A stretch of DNA of 64,000 nt, from the NCBI RefSeq assembly GCF_036192275.1, contig NZ_CP108088.1:1922001-1986000 (forward strand). The letters run 5' to 3'. The notes under the pieces are model-generated. The model made no database searches. It worked only from the letters and a program-made list of their open reading frames with translations, and was not told where the DNA came from. Both the position numbers and the translations under genes were made by a program. The stretch comes from Streptomyces sp. NBC_00250 (lineage in GTDB: Bacteria; Actinomycetota; Actinomycetes; Streptomycetales; Streptomycetaceae). The first letter of the stretch is position 1; every line of letters begins with the position of its first letter. Shown piece after piece: positions 23,509 through 31,435 of the stretch.

Positions 23509-23557
23509 CGTTACGGGGGTGCGGGCGATCCACTCGAATCGGTGAACGCTCCGGGCG

Positions 23558-24001
23558 TTACTTCTCGACCTCGTCCGCCAGCTTGGCGAGAACGGCGTCG
23601 TAGATCCTGCCGAGGCCCTTGGGCGCGAAGGTCCGCTCGAAGAAGCCGCCGACGCCGGTGGCACCGTCCCAGACGGTGGTGACGACGGCCTTGGACTTGC
23701 CCTCGCCGGCCGGGGTCACGAGCCAGGTGGTGACCATGGAGGAGTTGCGGTCCTTCTCGACGAGCTGCCCGTCGGTGGGCTCGGTGACCTCCAGGAGGCA
23801 GTCGCGGACGCGCTTGCTGGTGGCCTGCAGCTTCCAGTGGACGAGGGTGCCCTCGCCGTCGCCGCCCTCGCGCACCTCGTACTCGCTGAAGTGCTCGGGG
23901 AGCAGCTTCGCGCGCGTGCCGCTGTAGTCGGCCAGCGCGTCGAACACCGTCTCCGCGTCCGCGGCGATGATCCGTTCCGTGGTGGCCTCGACCTGCGCCA
24001 T
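23558..24001 (-). CDS. SRPBCC family protein (polyketide cyclase/START-like)
   Basis: A 147-residue cytoplasmic helix-grip protein. It starts with the usual amphipathic strand and the [11 protein letters not shown] segment, continues with a central antiparallel sheet ([21 protein letters not shown]), and ends with the long C-terminal helix ([15 protein letters not shown]) that caps the ligand cavity. These proteins bind hydrophobic ligands; the ligand here is unknown. The ATG is preceded by GGAGGA. The gene is divergent from the radical SAM gene across 147 bp that contain the LexA-type box, so it could share that control. A hairpin lies downstream. Confidence 0.88.
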   Translation of the reverse strand: MAQVEATTERIIAADAETVFDALADYSGTRAKLLPEHFSEYEVREGGDGEGTLVHWKLQATSKRVRDCLLEVTEPTDGQLVEKDRNSSMVTTWLVTPAGEGKSKAVVTTVWDGATGVGGFFERTFAPKGLGRIYDAVLAKLADEVEK

Positions 24002-24092
24002 TGACTTCCTCCAGCTCGTGGTTCCTCAGGGGTGTGGGCCAAGAGAACCACGTGGGCTCCGGGGCGCGAAATCCGGGTTGCGACGATCAAGG

Positions 24093-24104
24093 GAACAGGT
24101 GTTC
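24093..24104. promoter_or_regulatory. LexA-type SOS box upstream of the radical SAM gene
   Basis: GAAC-AGGT-GTTC is an exact match to the GAAC-RNRY-GTTC core of Gram-positive/actinobacterial SOS boxes. It abuts a TATTCT -10-like element (24105-24110), 45 bp before the radical SAM start codon, where LexA would block transcription. It is also 92 bp from the divergent SRPBCC start. Confidence 0.75.
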
Positions 24105-24148
24105 TATTCTGACCGAACGGTCGAAGCAGAGCCATCGAGGAGGCGTCC

Positions 24149-25180
24149 ATGCGCTGGGACAATCTGGGCGACACCCCTGCCGCTCCCGCCGACGTCGCCC
24201 TCTTCGGTGCGGACGCGGTGACCACCCGGACCTTCGACACCCCGGAGTTCCGGGGCATCACCTTCCACGAGGCACGGGCCCGCTCGATCCTCAACCGGGT
24301 GCCGGGCGCCTCCCGGATGCCGTTCGAATGGACGGTCAACCCGTACCGGGGCTGCACGCACGCGTGTGTGTACTGCTTCGCCCGCAAGACCCACAGCTAC
24401 CTCGACCTCGACACCGGCCTCGGCTTCGACTCCCAGATCGTCGTCAAGGTCAACGCCCCGGAGGTGCTGGCCCGCCAGCTCGCCTCCGCCCGCTGGCAGG
24501 GCGCGCACATCGCGATGGGCACCAATGTCGACTGCTACCAGCGGGCCGAGGGCCGCTACCGTCTGATGCCGGGCATCCTCACCGCCCTGCGGGACCACGC
24601 CAACCCCTTCTCGATCCTCACGAAGGGCACGCTGATCCTGCGCGACCTGGAGCTCCTCACCCAGGCGGCCCGGGTCACCGAGGTCGGCATCTCCGTCTCC
24701 GTCGGCTTCACCGACGAGGAGTTGTGGCGCACGATCGAACCCGGCACCCCCTCCCCGCAGCGCCGGCTCGACGTGGTCCGCACGCTCGGGGAGCACGGCA
24801 TCGACTGCGGGGTCCTGATGGCCCCCGTGGTGCCCTTCCTCGGCGACCGGCCCGAGCAGCTGCGCGACACGGTCCGCGCGATCGCCGAGGCCGGGGCGAG
24901 TTCGGTCACCCCGCTCGTCCTGCATCTGCGGCCGGGCGCCCGCGAGTGGTTCACGCAGTGGCTGCGGCGCCACCACCCCGGCCTGGTCGGGCGGTACGAG
25001 CGGATGTACGCGGACGGGGCCTACGCGCCCACGTGGTACCAGCGCCGGATCACCCGTCAGGTGCACGAACTGGCTGCCGAGTTCGGCATCGGTCCCGCGG
25101 ATCGCGGCGCGACGCGGCGGACACCCGTACCGGAGGAGCCGTCCCTCGCTGCCGCCCCCGAGCAGCTCACCCTCCTCTGA
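24149..25180 (+). CDS. Radical SAM protein, Rv2578c/SplB-like family
   Basis: A 343-residue cytoplasmic [4Fe-4S] radical SAM enzyme related to spore photoproduct lyase-like proteins. The cluster-binding CTHACVYC motif places cysteines at 69, 73 and 76, followed by the SAM-fold strands (HIAMGTNVDCYQ, ISVSVGF, APVVPFLGD). The C-terminal region has HLRPGAREWF and YAPTWYQRRI segments typical of the actinobacterial family. ATG follows GAGGAGG by six bases. A canonical SOS box sits over the promoter, so a DNA-damage role is likely; my recollection is that the mycobacterial homologue is listed among LexA-regulated genes. The precise reaction is unknown. The following secreted peptidase gene is 116 bp downstream and probably not co-regulated. 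Confidence 0.9.
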   Translation: MRWDNLGDTPAAPADVALFGADAVTTRTFDTPEFRGITFHEARARSILNRVPGASRMPFEWTVNPYRGCTHACVYCFARKTHSYLDLDTGLGFDSQIVVKVNAPEVLARQLASARWQGAHIAMGTNVDCYQRAEGRYRLMPGILTALRDHANPFSILTKGTLILRDLELLTQAARVTEVGISVSVGFTDEELWRTIEPGTPSPQRRLDVVRTLGEHGIDCGVLMAPVVPFLGDRPEQLRDTVRAIAEAGASSVTPLVLHLRPGAREWFTQWLRRHHPGLVGRYERMYADGAYAPTWYQRRITRQVHELAAEFGIGPADRGATRRTPVPEEPSLAAAPEQLTLL

Positions 25181-25296
25181 GCGCGCTCCTCCGATCATCG
25201 GACCGGTCACCTGACACGCCGTCCGATCCCCCTCCGTTCGGGTCAACTCTCGGCGAAACAGGTCCTCTCCACGCCCGTTCGGGACACAAACGCCCT

Positions 25297-26889
25297 ATGA
25301 CCCCACGCGCAGGAATGCTGATCGCCGCAGGAGCGCTGGTCGCCGGGACGGTCACCGTCCTGCCCGCCGCCCCCGCGGGTGCCGGTGAACCGGCCCCCCG
25401 CCCGTTCCCCCCGCTCGCCTGGACCGGCTGCGCCACCGAGGCGTACCCGAAGCTCCAGTGCGCCACCCTCAGGGTGCCGCTCAACCACGACGACCCGGCC
25501 GGCCGGACCGTCACCCTCGCCCTCACCCGGATCCCGCACACCGCGAAGACCTTCCAGGGGCCGCTGCTCGTGAACCCGGGCGGGCCCGGCGGCAGCGGCC
25601 GCGGCATGGCCGGGTACGTGGCGTCCTCGCTGCCCCCGAAGGTGGCCGCCGAGTACGACGTGATCGGCTTCGACCCGCGCGGGGTCGGCAAGAGCGAGCC
25701 CGCGCTCGACTGCAAGCCCGGCCACTTCGACCCGGTCCGCCAGGACTCGGTGCCGAGCGACGCCAAGGGCGAGCGGCTCGCGATCGAGCGGGCACAGGCC
25801 TTCGCCGCGGCCTGCGGCAAGAAGTACGCGGACGCGCTGCCGTACATCGACACCGTGAGCACCGCCCGGGACATGGACCTGATCCGGCGCGCCCTCGGCG
25901 CACAGAAGATCAACTACCTCGGCTACTCGTACGGCACCTACCTGGGCGCGGTGTACGCGCGGCTCCACCCGGACCGGGTGCGGCGCATGGCGCTGGACTC
26001 CGTGGTGAACCCGCACGGCGTCTGGTACGAGGACAACATCGCGCAGGACTACGCCTTCGACACCCGCCACAAGGACTTCATGGCCTGGGTGGCCAAGCAG
26101 GACGCCGTGTACAAGCTGGGCACCGACCCGGCGGCGGTCGAGGCGGCCTGGTACCGGATGCGCGACGCACTGCGCGCGAAGCCGGCCGACGGCAAGGTCG
26201 GACCGGGCGAGCTGGAGGACACCTTCCTGCCCGGCGCGTACTACAACGGCTACTGGCCCCGGCTCGCGAAGGCCTTCTCGGCGTACGTCAACGACGCGGA
26301 CGCGGTGCCGCTGAAGGAGGCGTACGAGCGGTACGCGGAGGCCGACGCGGCCGCCGACAACGGCTACTCGGTCTACACGAGCGTGCAGTGCCGGGACGCG
26401 GCCTGGCCCCGTGACTGGAGCGTCTGGCGCAAGGACAACTGGGACGTGCACGCCAAGGCGCCCTTCTCCACCTGGAACAACGCCTGGTACAACGCGCCGT
26501 GCGCGTTCTGGCCGGTGGAGTCGCTGACCCCGCCGGACGTCACCAACGACCAGGTGCCGCCGGTCCTCATCCTCCAGGCCACGGACGACGCGGCGACGCC
26601 GTACGAGGGCGGGGTCGCGCTGCACCGGCTGATGCGCGGCTCCAGCCTGGTCGTCGAGGAGGGCGGCGGGAACCACGGGGTCACCCTCGGTGGGAACGAC
26701 TGCATGGACGGGCACCTGTCCACCTATCTCGCCACGGGCAAGGTCCCGCGCGCCGAGGGCGAGGGCGAGGTGGACGCCGCCTGCGCGACGCTCCCGGAGC
26801 CGAAGGCCGAGCCGCTGACGCGGTCCGCACCGCCCCTCGCCGAGTCGGCCGGCGCCGCCCTGCACGGGTTCCTCGGCCACGTGCGCTGA
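25297..26889 (+). CDS. Secreted tripeptidyl-aminopeptidase-like alpha/beta hydrolase (peptidase S33)
   Basis: A 530-residue exported protease of the Streptomyces Tap/SlpD/SlpE type, which removes N-terminal tripeptides from extracellular proteins. The signal peptide ends near PAGAGEPA (about residues 27-32). The oxyanion region is NPGGPGGSG (93-101), the nucleophile Ser211 is in GYSYGT, the acid lies in QATDDAATP and the base His in GGGNHGVTL. The C-terminal TAP-like domain contains the final Cys-rich segment (NDCMDG). The ATG is chosen by the signal peptide; the upstream sequence has no good Shine-Dalgarno site. A hairpin terminator follows. This gene complements the cytoplasmic peptidases at the left of the window in peptide scavenging. 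Confidence 0.9.
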   Translation: MTPRAGMLIAAGALVAGTVTVLPAAPAGAGEPAPRPFPPLAWTGCATEAYPKLQCATLRVPLNHDDPAGRTVTLALTRIPHTAKTFQGPLLVNPGGPGGSGRGMAGYVASSLPPKVAAEYDVIGFDPRGVGKSEPALDCKPGHFDPVRQDSVPSDAKGERLAIERAQAFAAACGKKYADALPYIDTVSTARDMDLIRRALGAQKINYLGYSYGTYLGAVYARLHPDRVRRMALDSVVNPHGVWYEDNIAQDYAFDTRHKDFMAWVAKQDAVYKLGTDPAAVEAAWYRMRDALRAKPADGKVGPGELEDTFLPGAYYNGYWPRLAKAFSAYVNDADAVPLKEAYERYAEADAAADNGYSVYTSVQCRDAAWPRDWSVWRKDNWDVHAKAPFSTWNNAWYNAPCAFWPVESLTPPDVTNDQVPPVLILQATDDAATPYEGGVALHRLMRGSSLVVEEGGGNHGVTLGGNDCMDGHLSTYLATGKVPRAEGEGEVDAACATLPEPKAEPLTRSAPPLAESAGAALHGFLGHVR

Positions 26890-26910
26890 CCTCGGACCCA
26901 CCCACCGGCC

Positions 26911-26939
26911 ATGCCCGCCGCCGCAAGGGGGGCGGGCAT
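26911..26939 (+). terminator. Terminator hairpin after the tripeptidyl-aminopeptidase gene
   Basis: ATGCCCGCC and GGCGGGCAT form a 9-bp stem with an 11-base loop, 21 bp after the stop, ending in TT. Confidence 0.6.
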
Positions 26940-26968
26940 TGTCGGTGCCGTGCGCGAGGATGTGGGAC

Positions 26969-27448
26969 ATGACGAGCCACCTGACCCACGTCCCCGCTCC
27001 CGACGGCATCGCCGCCAGCCCCCAGTACAGCCATGTCGTGTGGGGGACGGGCCGCTTCGTGGCGATATCCGGCCAGTGCGCGTTCGACGCCTCGGGCGCG
27101 GTGGTCGGGGAGGGTGACGCGGTGGCCCAGGCCCATCAGGTCTTCGCGAACCTGGACCGCTGCCTCGCCGCGGCGGGCGCCGGGTTCCAGGACGTGGTGA
27201 AACTGACGTACTTCGTCACGGACGTCGCCCATCTCCCGGCCGTACGAGAGGCCAGGGACGCCCATTTCGCGGGGGCGCCGCTGCCGGCGAGCTCGGCGGT
27301 CCAGGTGTCGGCGCTCGTCCGCCCGGAACTGCTCGTGGAGATCGAGGCGTTCGCGCTGGTTCCGACGCGGGCGGAGGAGGAGTCCGGTACGGCCGATGTC
27401 TCCCGCCCGCGTCTTCGGTCAGTGGGCGGTGTCGAGTCGGCCCAGTGA
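26969..27448 (+). CDS. RidA/YjgF/YER057c/UK114 family protein
   Basis: A 159-residue cytoplasmic protein. RidA enzymes hydrolyse reactive enamine/imine intermediates released by PLP enzymes; some members act on other substrates. The core (about residues 1-130) shows the GRFVAISGQ strand, the central helix (NLDRCLAAAGAGFQDV), the KLTYFVTD strand and the C-terminal VRPELLVEIEAFAL strand with the Arg expected near the active site. The last 27 residues are an extra charged tail, and its end overlaps the convergent HEAT-repeat gene by 30 bp. The start is the ATG after GAGGA at 8 bases; an upstream in-frame start lies within the terminator hairpin. No obvious partner gene. Confidence 0.88.
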   Translation: MTSHLTHVPAPDGIAASPQYSHVVWGTGRFVAISGQCAFDASGAVVGEGDAVAQAHQVFANLDRCLAAAGAGFQDVVKLTYFVTDVAHLPAVREARDAHFAGAPLPASSAVQVSALVRPELLVEIEAFALVPTRAEEESGTADVSRPRLRSVGGVESAQ

Positions 27449-28051
27449 CCGTTCGGCCTCGGCGCCGAGCCGGGGGTGCGGGAGCGCTGCCTCCAGGGCG
27501 GGGCGCGCCCGCGGATCACCGAGGGTGCCGAGGCCCTCGACGCAGGCGAGGCCGACCCGCCAGTGCGGGTCGTCGGCGGGCAGCCGCCGTTCGAGGACGG
27601 TGATCAGGGCGGGTACGGACTCGGGGGCGCGGAGGGCGGCGAGCAGCCGGATCGGCAGCAGGGCGTAGGCGACGCGGAGTTCGTTGGTGGCGAGGGCGGC
27701 GGCCGCGCGGGCGGTACGGGGGTCGCCGAGCCGGGTCAGGGCGTGGGCGGCGGTGACGCAGCGCTCCGGGTCGCGGTGGTTGAGGAGGAGCACGAGGGCC
27801 TCGAAGGCGCGCGGGTCGCCCGCGACGCCGAGGGCGTAGGCGGCGATCTCGCGGGCCCAGAGGGGCTGTCCGGGTGCCGTGAGGACGTGGTGCAGTTCCT
27901 CGGGATCGGTGGTTTCCGCGAGATGTCCGAATGCCGCCGGGACGGTTCCGGTGTCATTCTCGATCTCGTCCCGCAATCGATCGATCATCGAGCAGAATTC
28001 CGGATCCTCGGCGTATTCCATGAATCCGAGCCTATCCGCGATCCAGATCAC
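27419..28051 (-). CDS. HEAT-repeat domain protein
   Basis: A 210-residue cytoplasmic alpha-solenoid protein. About five HEAT/PBS-lyase-type repeats are visible, each with the A-x-x-L/A-L-x-x-L-G-D-P-R/E pattern (ALGVAGDPRAFEAL, ALTRLGDPRTARAA, GLGTLGDPRARPAL). There are no catalytic residues, so a protein-binding scaffold role is likely. GTG at MIWIADRLGF is favoured because GAGGAA lies just upstream; an ATG ten codons later is the alternative. Its 3' end overlaps the RidA gene by 30 bp in the opposite direction. It is divergent from the 3-hydroxyacyl-CoA dehydrogenase gene across 270 bp. Confidence 0.85.
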   Translation of the reverse strand: MIWIADRLGFMEYAEDPEFCSMIDRLRDEIENDTGTVPAAFGHLAETTDPEELHHVLTAPGQPLWAREIAAYALGVAGDPRAFEALVLLLNHRDPERCVTAAHALTRLGDPRTARAAAALATNELRVAYALLPIRLLAALRAPESVPALITVLERRLPADDPHWRVGLACVEGLGTLGDPRARPALEAALPHPRLGAEAERSLGRLDTAH

Positions 28052-28131
28052 ATTTTCCTCAACTTCCCGGGACTGGCGCGCTCGTTACCGGCCGGTTAGT
28101 CTCAGGTGAGCGGGGCACCCCCCGCGCTTCT

Positions 28132-28160
28132 CACAACGGCCTGGTGACGCAGCCGTTGTG
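28132..28160. promoter_or_regulatory. 29-bp dyad upstream of the hydroxyacyl-CoA dehydrogenase gene
   Basis: CACAACGGC-N11-GCCGTTGTG, perfect 9-bp arms, 162 bp before the start codon in the divergent intergenic region. It could be a regulator site or a leader hairpin. Nearby at 28087 is the 10-bp palindrome ACCGGCCGGT. Confidence 0.4.
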
Positions 28161-28321
28161 GGTGTCGGTCGGTTCGGCAGTTTCGACGTGACTCCGGGAC
28201 AGAGTCCGTCTCCCTTTCTCTCAGGGCATAGCCCTTTCTCCGGGCAGCGCCCTCATTCATTCCCGCGCCTTTCGTGCGCGCACTGCCCTCAGTCGTCACT
28301 CTTCCTCTCAGGAGTCCCCTG

Positions 28322-30103
28322 ATGGACACCCCTCTCTCCACCATCGCCGTCGTCGGTCTCGGCACCATGGGCACCGGTATCGCCGATGTCCTCGCCCGGG
28401 CCGGCCGCGAGGTCATCGGCATCGACATCAGCGACACCGCCGCCGCCCAGGCCGTCGCCGCCCTGGAGGCCTCCACCGCCCGTGCGGTGGCCCGTGAGCG
28501 GATCACCGAGGAGGAGCGGCAGGACGTCCTGGCCCGCTTCCGTACCTTCTCCGACCTCCACGCGGCCGCCGAGGCCGATCTCGTGATCGAGGTCGTGCCC
28601 GAGTCGTACGAGGCGAAGCAGGAGGTCTTCCGGGCCCTCGACGGCATCGTCCGGCCCGGCACCATCATCGCCACCGGCACGAACGCGCTCTCCGTCACCC
28701 GGCTCGCCGCCGACTCGGCGCACCCCGAGCGCGTCCTCGGCCTGCACTTCTTCACCCCGGTCCAGGCCATGAAGCTGGTCGAGGTGGTCTCCTCCGTGCT
28801 GACCGACCCGCGGGCCGTCGACGCCGTCACCCGGCTCGCCCTGGACCTCGGCAAGGAGCCGGTGGCGGTCGGCGACCGGGCCGGGTTCATCGCGGACGGA
28901 CTGCTCTTCGGCTACCTGAACCAGGCCGCCGCCATGTACGAGGCGAAGTACGCCTCCCGCGAGGACATCGACGCGGCGATGAAGCTGGGCTGCGGTCTTC
29001 CGATGGGCCCGCTCGCGCTGCTCGACCTGATCGGCGTCGACACGGCCCGTACGGTCCTGGAGGCCATGTACGCGGACTCCCACGACCGGCTGCACGCCCC
29101 GGCCCCGATCCTCAAGCAGCTCAGCGAGGCGGGTCTGACCGGCCGCAAGTCGGGCCGCGGTTTCTACACGTACGAGGCGCCGGGCTCCGGCGAGGTCGTG
29201 CGGGACGCGCTCACCCCGCTCGGCTCCGCGGACGCCGCCGGCGGCCGCGAGATCCGCTCGGTCGGCGTCGCCGGCTCGGGCACGATGGCCTCCGGCATCG
29301 CCGAGGTCTTCGCCAAGGCCGGGTACCAGGTCGTCCTCGCCGCCCGTTCCCAGGAGAAGGCGGACACGGCGAAGGCCCGGATCGCCAAGTCGCTGGCCCG
29401 CTCGGTCGACAAGGGCCGGATGACGGGCGAGGCCCGTGACACGACGCTGGCCCTGATCACCGCGGCGGGCACGCTCGACGCCTTCGCCGACGTCGACCTG
29501 GCCCTTGAGGCGGTCGCCGAGGACCTGGCGATCAAGCAGGAGCTGTTCGCGCGGCTCGACAAGATCTGCAAGCCGGGCGCGGTGCTGGCCACCACGACCT
29601 CCTCGCTGCCGGTCGTGGCCTGTGCCCGCGCCACCTCGCGCCCGCAGGACGTCATCGGGATGCACTTCTTCAACCCGGCTCCGGCGATGAAGCTGGTCGA
29701 GATCGTCCGTACGGTGCTGACCGGCGACGACGTCCACGCCACCGTCCGCGAGGTCACCACGAAGATCCGCAAGCACCCGGTGGACTGCGGCGACCGGGCC
29801 GGGTTCATCGTGAACGCGCTGCTCTTCCCGTACCTGAACAACGCGATCAAGATGGTCCAGGAGCACTACGCGACGCTGGACGACATCGACGCCGCGATGA
29901 AGCTGGGCGGCGGGTACCCGATGGGCCCGTTCGAACTGCTCGACGTGGTCGGTCTGGACGTCTCGCTGGCGATCGAGCAGGTGCTGCACCGCGAGTTCCG
30001 CGACCCGGGCCTCGCCCCGGCCCCGCTCCTGGAGCACCTGGTGGCGGCGGGCTGCCTGGGCCGCAAGACGGGGCGCGGCTTCCGCGAATATGCCCGACGC
30101 TGA
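28322..30103 (+). CDS. Tandem-duplicated 3-hydroxyacyl-CoA (3-hydroxybutyryl-CoA) dehydrogenase
   Basis: A 593-residue cytoplasmic NAD(P)-dependent dehydrogenase that interconverts acetoacetyl-CoA and 3-hydroxybutyryl-CoA or related acyl groups. It is a head-to-tail fusion of two full ~285-residue units. Each unit has a Rossmann glycine motif (GLGTMGTG near 12-19 and GSGTMASG near 316-323), the catalytic HFFTP/HFFNP His, the GDRAGFI segment, and a helical C-terminal domain (DLIGVDT/DVVGLDV, GRKSGRGFYTY/GRKTGRGFREY). ATG follows AGGAG at 7 bases. It lies just upstream of the TetR and ethylmalonyl-CoA genes, where the crotonyl-CoA precursor is needed. A terminator hairpin follows, so it is transcribed separately from them. 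Confidence 0.93.
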   Translation: MDTPLSTIAVVGLGTMGTGIADVLARAGREVIGIDISDTAAAQAVAALEASTARAVARERITEEERQDVLARFRTFSDLHAAAEADLVIEVVPESYEAKQEVFRALDGIVRPGTIIATGTNALSVTRLAADSAHPERVLGLHFFTPVQAMKLVEVVSSVLTDPRAVDAVTRLALDLGKEPVAVGDRAGFIADGLLFGYLNQAAAMYEAKYASREDIDAAMKLGCGLPMGPLALLDLIGVDTARTVLEAMYADSHDRLHAPAPILKQLSEAGLTGRKSGRGFYTYEAPGSGEVVRDALTPLGSADAAGGREIRSVGVAGSGTMASGIAEVFAKAGYQVVLAARSQEKADTAKARIAKSLARSVDKGRMTGEARDTTLALITAAGTLDAFADVDLALEAVAEDLAIKQELFARLDKICKPGAVLATTTSSLPVVACARATSRPQDVIGMHFFNPAPAMKLVEIVRTVLTGDDVHATVREVTTKIRKHPVDCGDRAGFIVNALLFPYLNNAIKMVQEHYATLDDIDAAMKLGGGYPMGPFELLDVVGLDVSLAIEQVLHREFRDPGLAPAPLLEHLVAAGCLGRKTGRGFREYARR

Positions 30104-30136
30104 GCCGGGAGCGGCCGGCTGGGGCGGTCTGCTGAG

Positions 30137-30165
30137 CCTCCCGGGCACCGTCGGTGCCCGGGAGG
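30137..30165 (+). terminator. Terminator hairpin after the hydroxyacyl-CoA dehydrogenase gene
   Basis: CCTCCCGGGCACC and GGTGCCCGGGAGG pair perfectly (13 bp) around a GTC loop, 33 bp after the stop. Confidence 0.8.
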
Positions 30166-30218
30166 GCTCCCCGCCCCCACCTGGGCACACTCCCCCTCCG
30201 ATGCAGTACGTTCGGACC

Positions 30219-31049
30219 ATGCCCAAGGCCGCGAAGACACCCCGTGCCACGTCCCCGTCCGACGCTCCGGAGAGCGCGGCGGGTACTCGCGCCGCCGCCC
30301 AGCGGCTCAAGATGCGCCGGGAGCTCGCCACGGCCGCGATGGAGCTGTTCGCGACCAAGGGGTACGAGGCCACGACGGTCGACGAGATCGCGGCCACGGC
30401 GGGGGTCGCGCGGCGGACCTTCTTCCGTCACTTCCGCTCGAAGGAAGAGGCGATCTTCCCCGATCACGACGACACCCTGGTGCGGGCGGAGGCGGTGCTG
30501 AACGCGGCCCCGCCGCACGAGCACCCGCTCGACACGGTGTGCCGGGGCATCAAGGAAGTCATGAAGATGTACGCGGGGTCCCCTGCGGTCTCCGTGGAGC
30601 GCTACCGGCTCACGCGTGAGGTGCCGACCCTGCGGGAGCGGGAGATCGCCTCGGTGGCCCGCTACGAGCGGCTGTTCACCCGCTATCTCCTCGGGCACTT
30701 CGACGAGCGCGACCACCACGACGGCAACGACGACCCGCTGCTCGCCGAGGTGGCGGCCTCGGCGGTCGTCACGGCCCACAACCACGTCCTGCGCCGCTGG
30801 CTGCGGGCGGGGGGCCAGGGCGACGTGGAGTCCCAGCTGGACCACGCCTTCGCGATCGTCCGGGAGACCTTCGGCTCGGGCATAGGCGCGGGCCGCCCGG
30901 CCCCTTCCTCGTCCGCCCCGGGCACCGCCGAGCCGGCTCCGTCCGTCCGTGCCTCCACCACCGGTGACGTGGTGGTCGCCGTGGCCCGTACGGACGCACC
31001 GCTCGACGAGGTCATGCGCACGATCCAGCAGGCGCTGACGAAGAGCTGA
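30219..31049 (+). CDS. TetR family transcriptional regulator
   Basis: A 276-residue DNA-binding repressor. The HTH is at about residues 30-75 (LATAAMELFATKGYEATTV...VARRTFFRHFRSKEEAIF, typical TetR_N). The C-terminal ligand domain is helical and is followed by a Pro/Ser-rich linker and a final TGDVVVAVARTDAPLDEVMRTIQQAL segment. I chose the ATG at MPKAAKTP; an ATG six codons upstream is also in frame, and neither has a strong ribosome site. The gene lies between the hydroxyacyl-CoA dehydrogenase and the ccr operon in the same orientation. The palindrome over the ccr promoter is therefore a plausible target, by context only. A U-tract terminator follows. Confidence 0.9.
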   Translation: MPKAAKTPRATSPSDAPESAAGTRAAAQRLKMRRELATAAMELFATKGYEATTVDEIAATAGVARRTFFRHFRSKEEAIFPDHDDTLVRAEAVLNAAPPHEHPLDTVCRGIKEVMKMYAGSPAVSVERYRLTREVPTLREREIASVARYERLFTRYLLGHFDERDHHDGNDDPLLAEVAASAVVTAHNHVLRRWLRAGGQGDVESQLDHAFAIVRETFGSGIGAGRPAPSSSAPGTAEPAPSVRASTTGDVVVAVARTDAPLDEVMRTIQQALTKS

Positions 31050-31065
31050 CCCCCCTTCCCACGAC

Positions 31066-31102
31066 GAAGGCCGCCCCTCCGGGGGCGGCCTTCGCCCGTT
31101 TT
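31066..31102 (+). terminator. Intrinsic terminator after the tetR gene
   Basis: GAAGGCCGCCCC and GGGGCGGCCTTC form a 12-bp stem with a 4-base loop, followed by GCCCGTTTT. Confidence 0.85.
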
Positions 31103-31179
31103 GACCTGCGGTTCGATCGATCATCGCTCATCTGTGACCGGCAGATTGCATCTGAGTGAAATTGTTGGCACGCAGTGCC

Positions 31180-31208
31180 TTGTCACGTGACACGCCGTGC
31201 CATACGTT
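31180..31208 (+). promoter_or_regulatory. Predicted ccr operon promoter with a palindromic operator
   Basis: TTGTCA (-35), 17-bp spacer, TACGTT (-10). The perfect 12-bp palindrome TGTCACGTGACA (31181-31192) covers the -35 box. The promoter is 228 bp before the ccr start codon, so a long leader is expected. Confidence 0.5.
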
Positions 31209-31223
31209 GATGGTGTCCGGGCG

Positions 31224-31255
31224 GCCGGCGCGCAGAGGTCTCCTCGTGCGCCGGC
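31224..31255 (+). other. Strong hairpin at the predicted 5' end of the ccr mRNA leader
   Basis: GCCGGCGC (31224-31231) pairs with GCGCCGGC (31248-31255), and an inner GAGG-TCT-CCTC stem extends it. It could stabilise the mRNA 5' end or regulate the leader. The remaining leader to 31435 shows nothing else that I can support. Confidence 0.45.
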
Positions 31256-31435
31256 TGTCCCCACAAGCGATCGTGATCGTGCGCCCGGACGCCTGCGTCA
31301 CAGGCACCCTCAGCGCCCACCAGGCGCGGCCCGCACCACCCCGCCGAACCGACGGCACACCTCCACAGCAGCAGCCCCAGACGTAACTCTCAGCGCGTCC
31401 TCCCCTCAGGACGCCGCACCGCCGGAGGCAACCCC

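Noticed and set aside
25190..25202. TCCGAT-C-ATCGGA dyad before the tripeptidyl-aminopeptidase gene
   Set aside because: Only 6-bp arms with no promoter boxes near it; too short to call as an operator or terminator.
28079..28100. ACCGGCCGGT palindrome as a strong operator
   Set aside because: A 10-bp GC palindrome is common by chance at this base composition and its flanks do not extend the symmetry.
31156..31386. 76-codon ORF inside the ccr leader
   Set aside because: Overlaps the predicted promoter and hairpin, has no ribosome site, and its Arg/Pro composition looks random.
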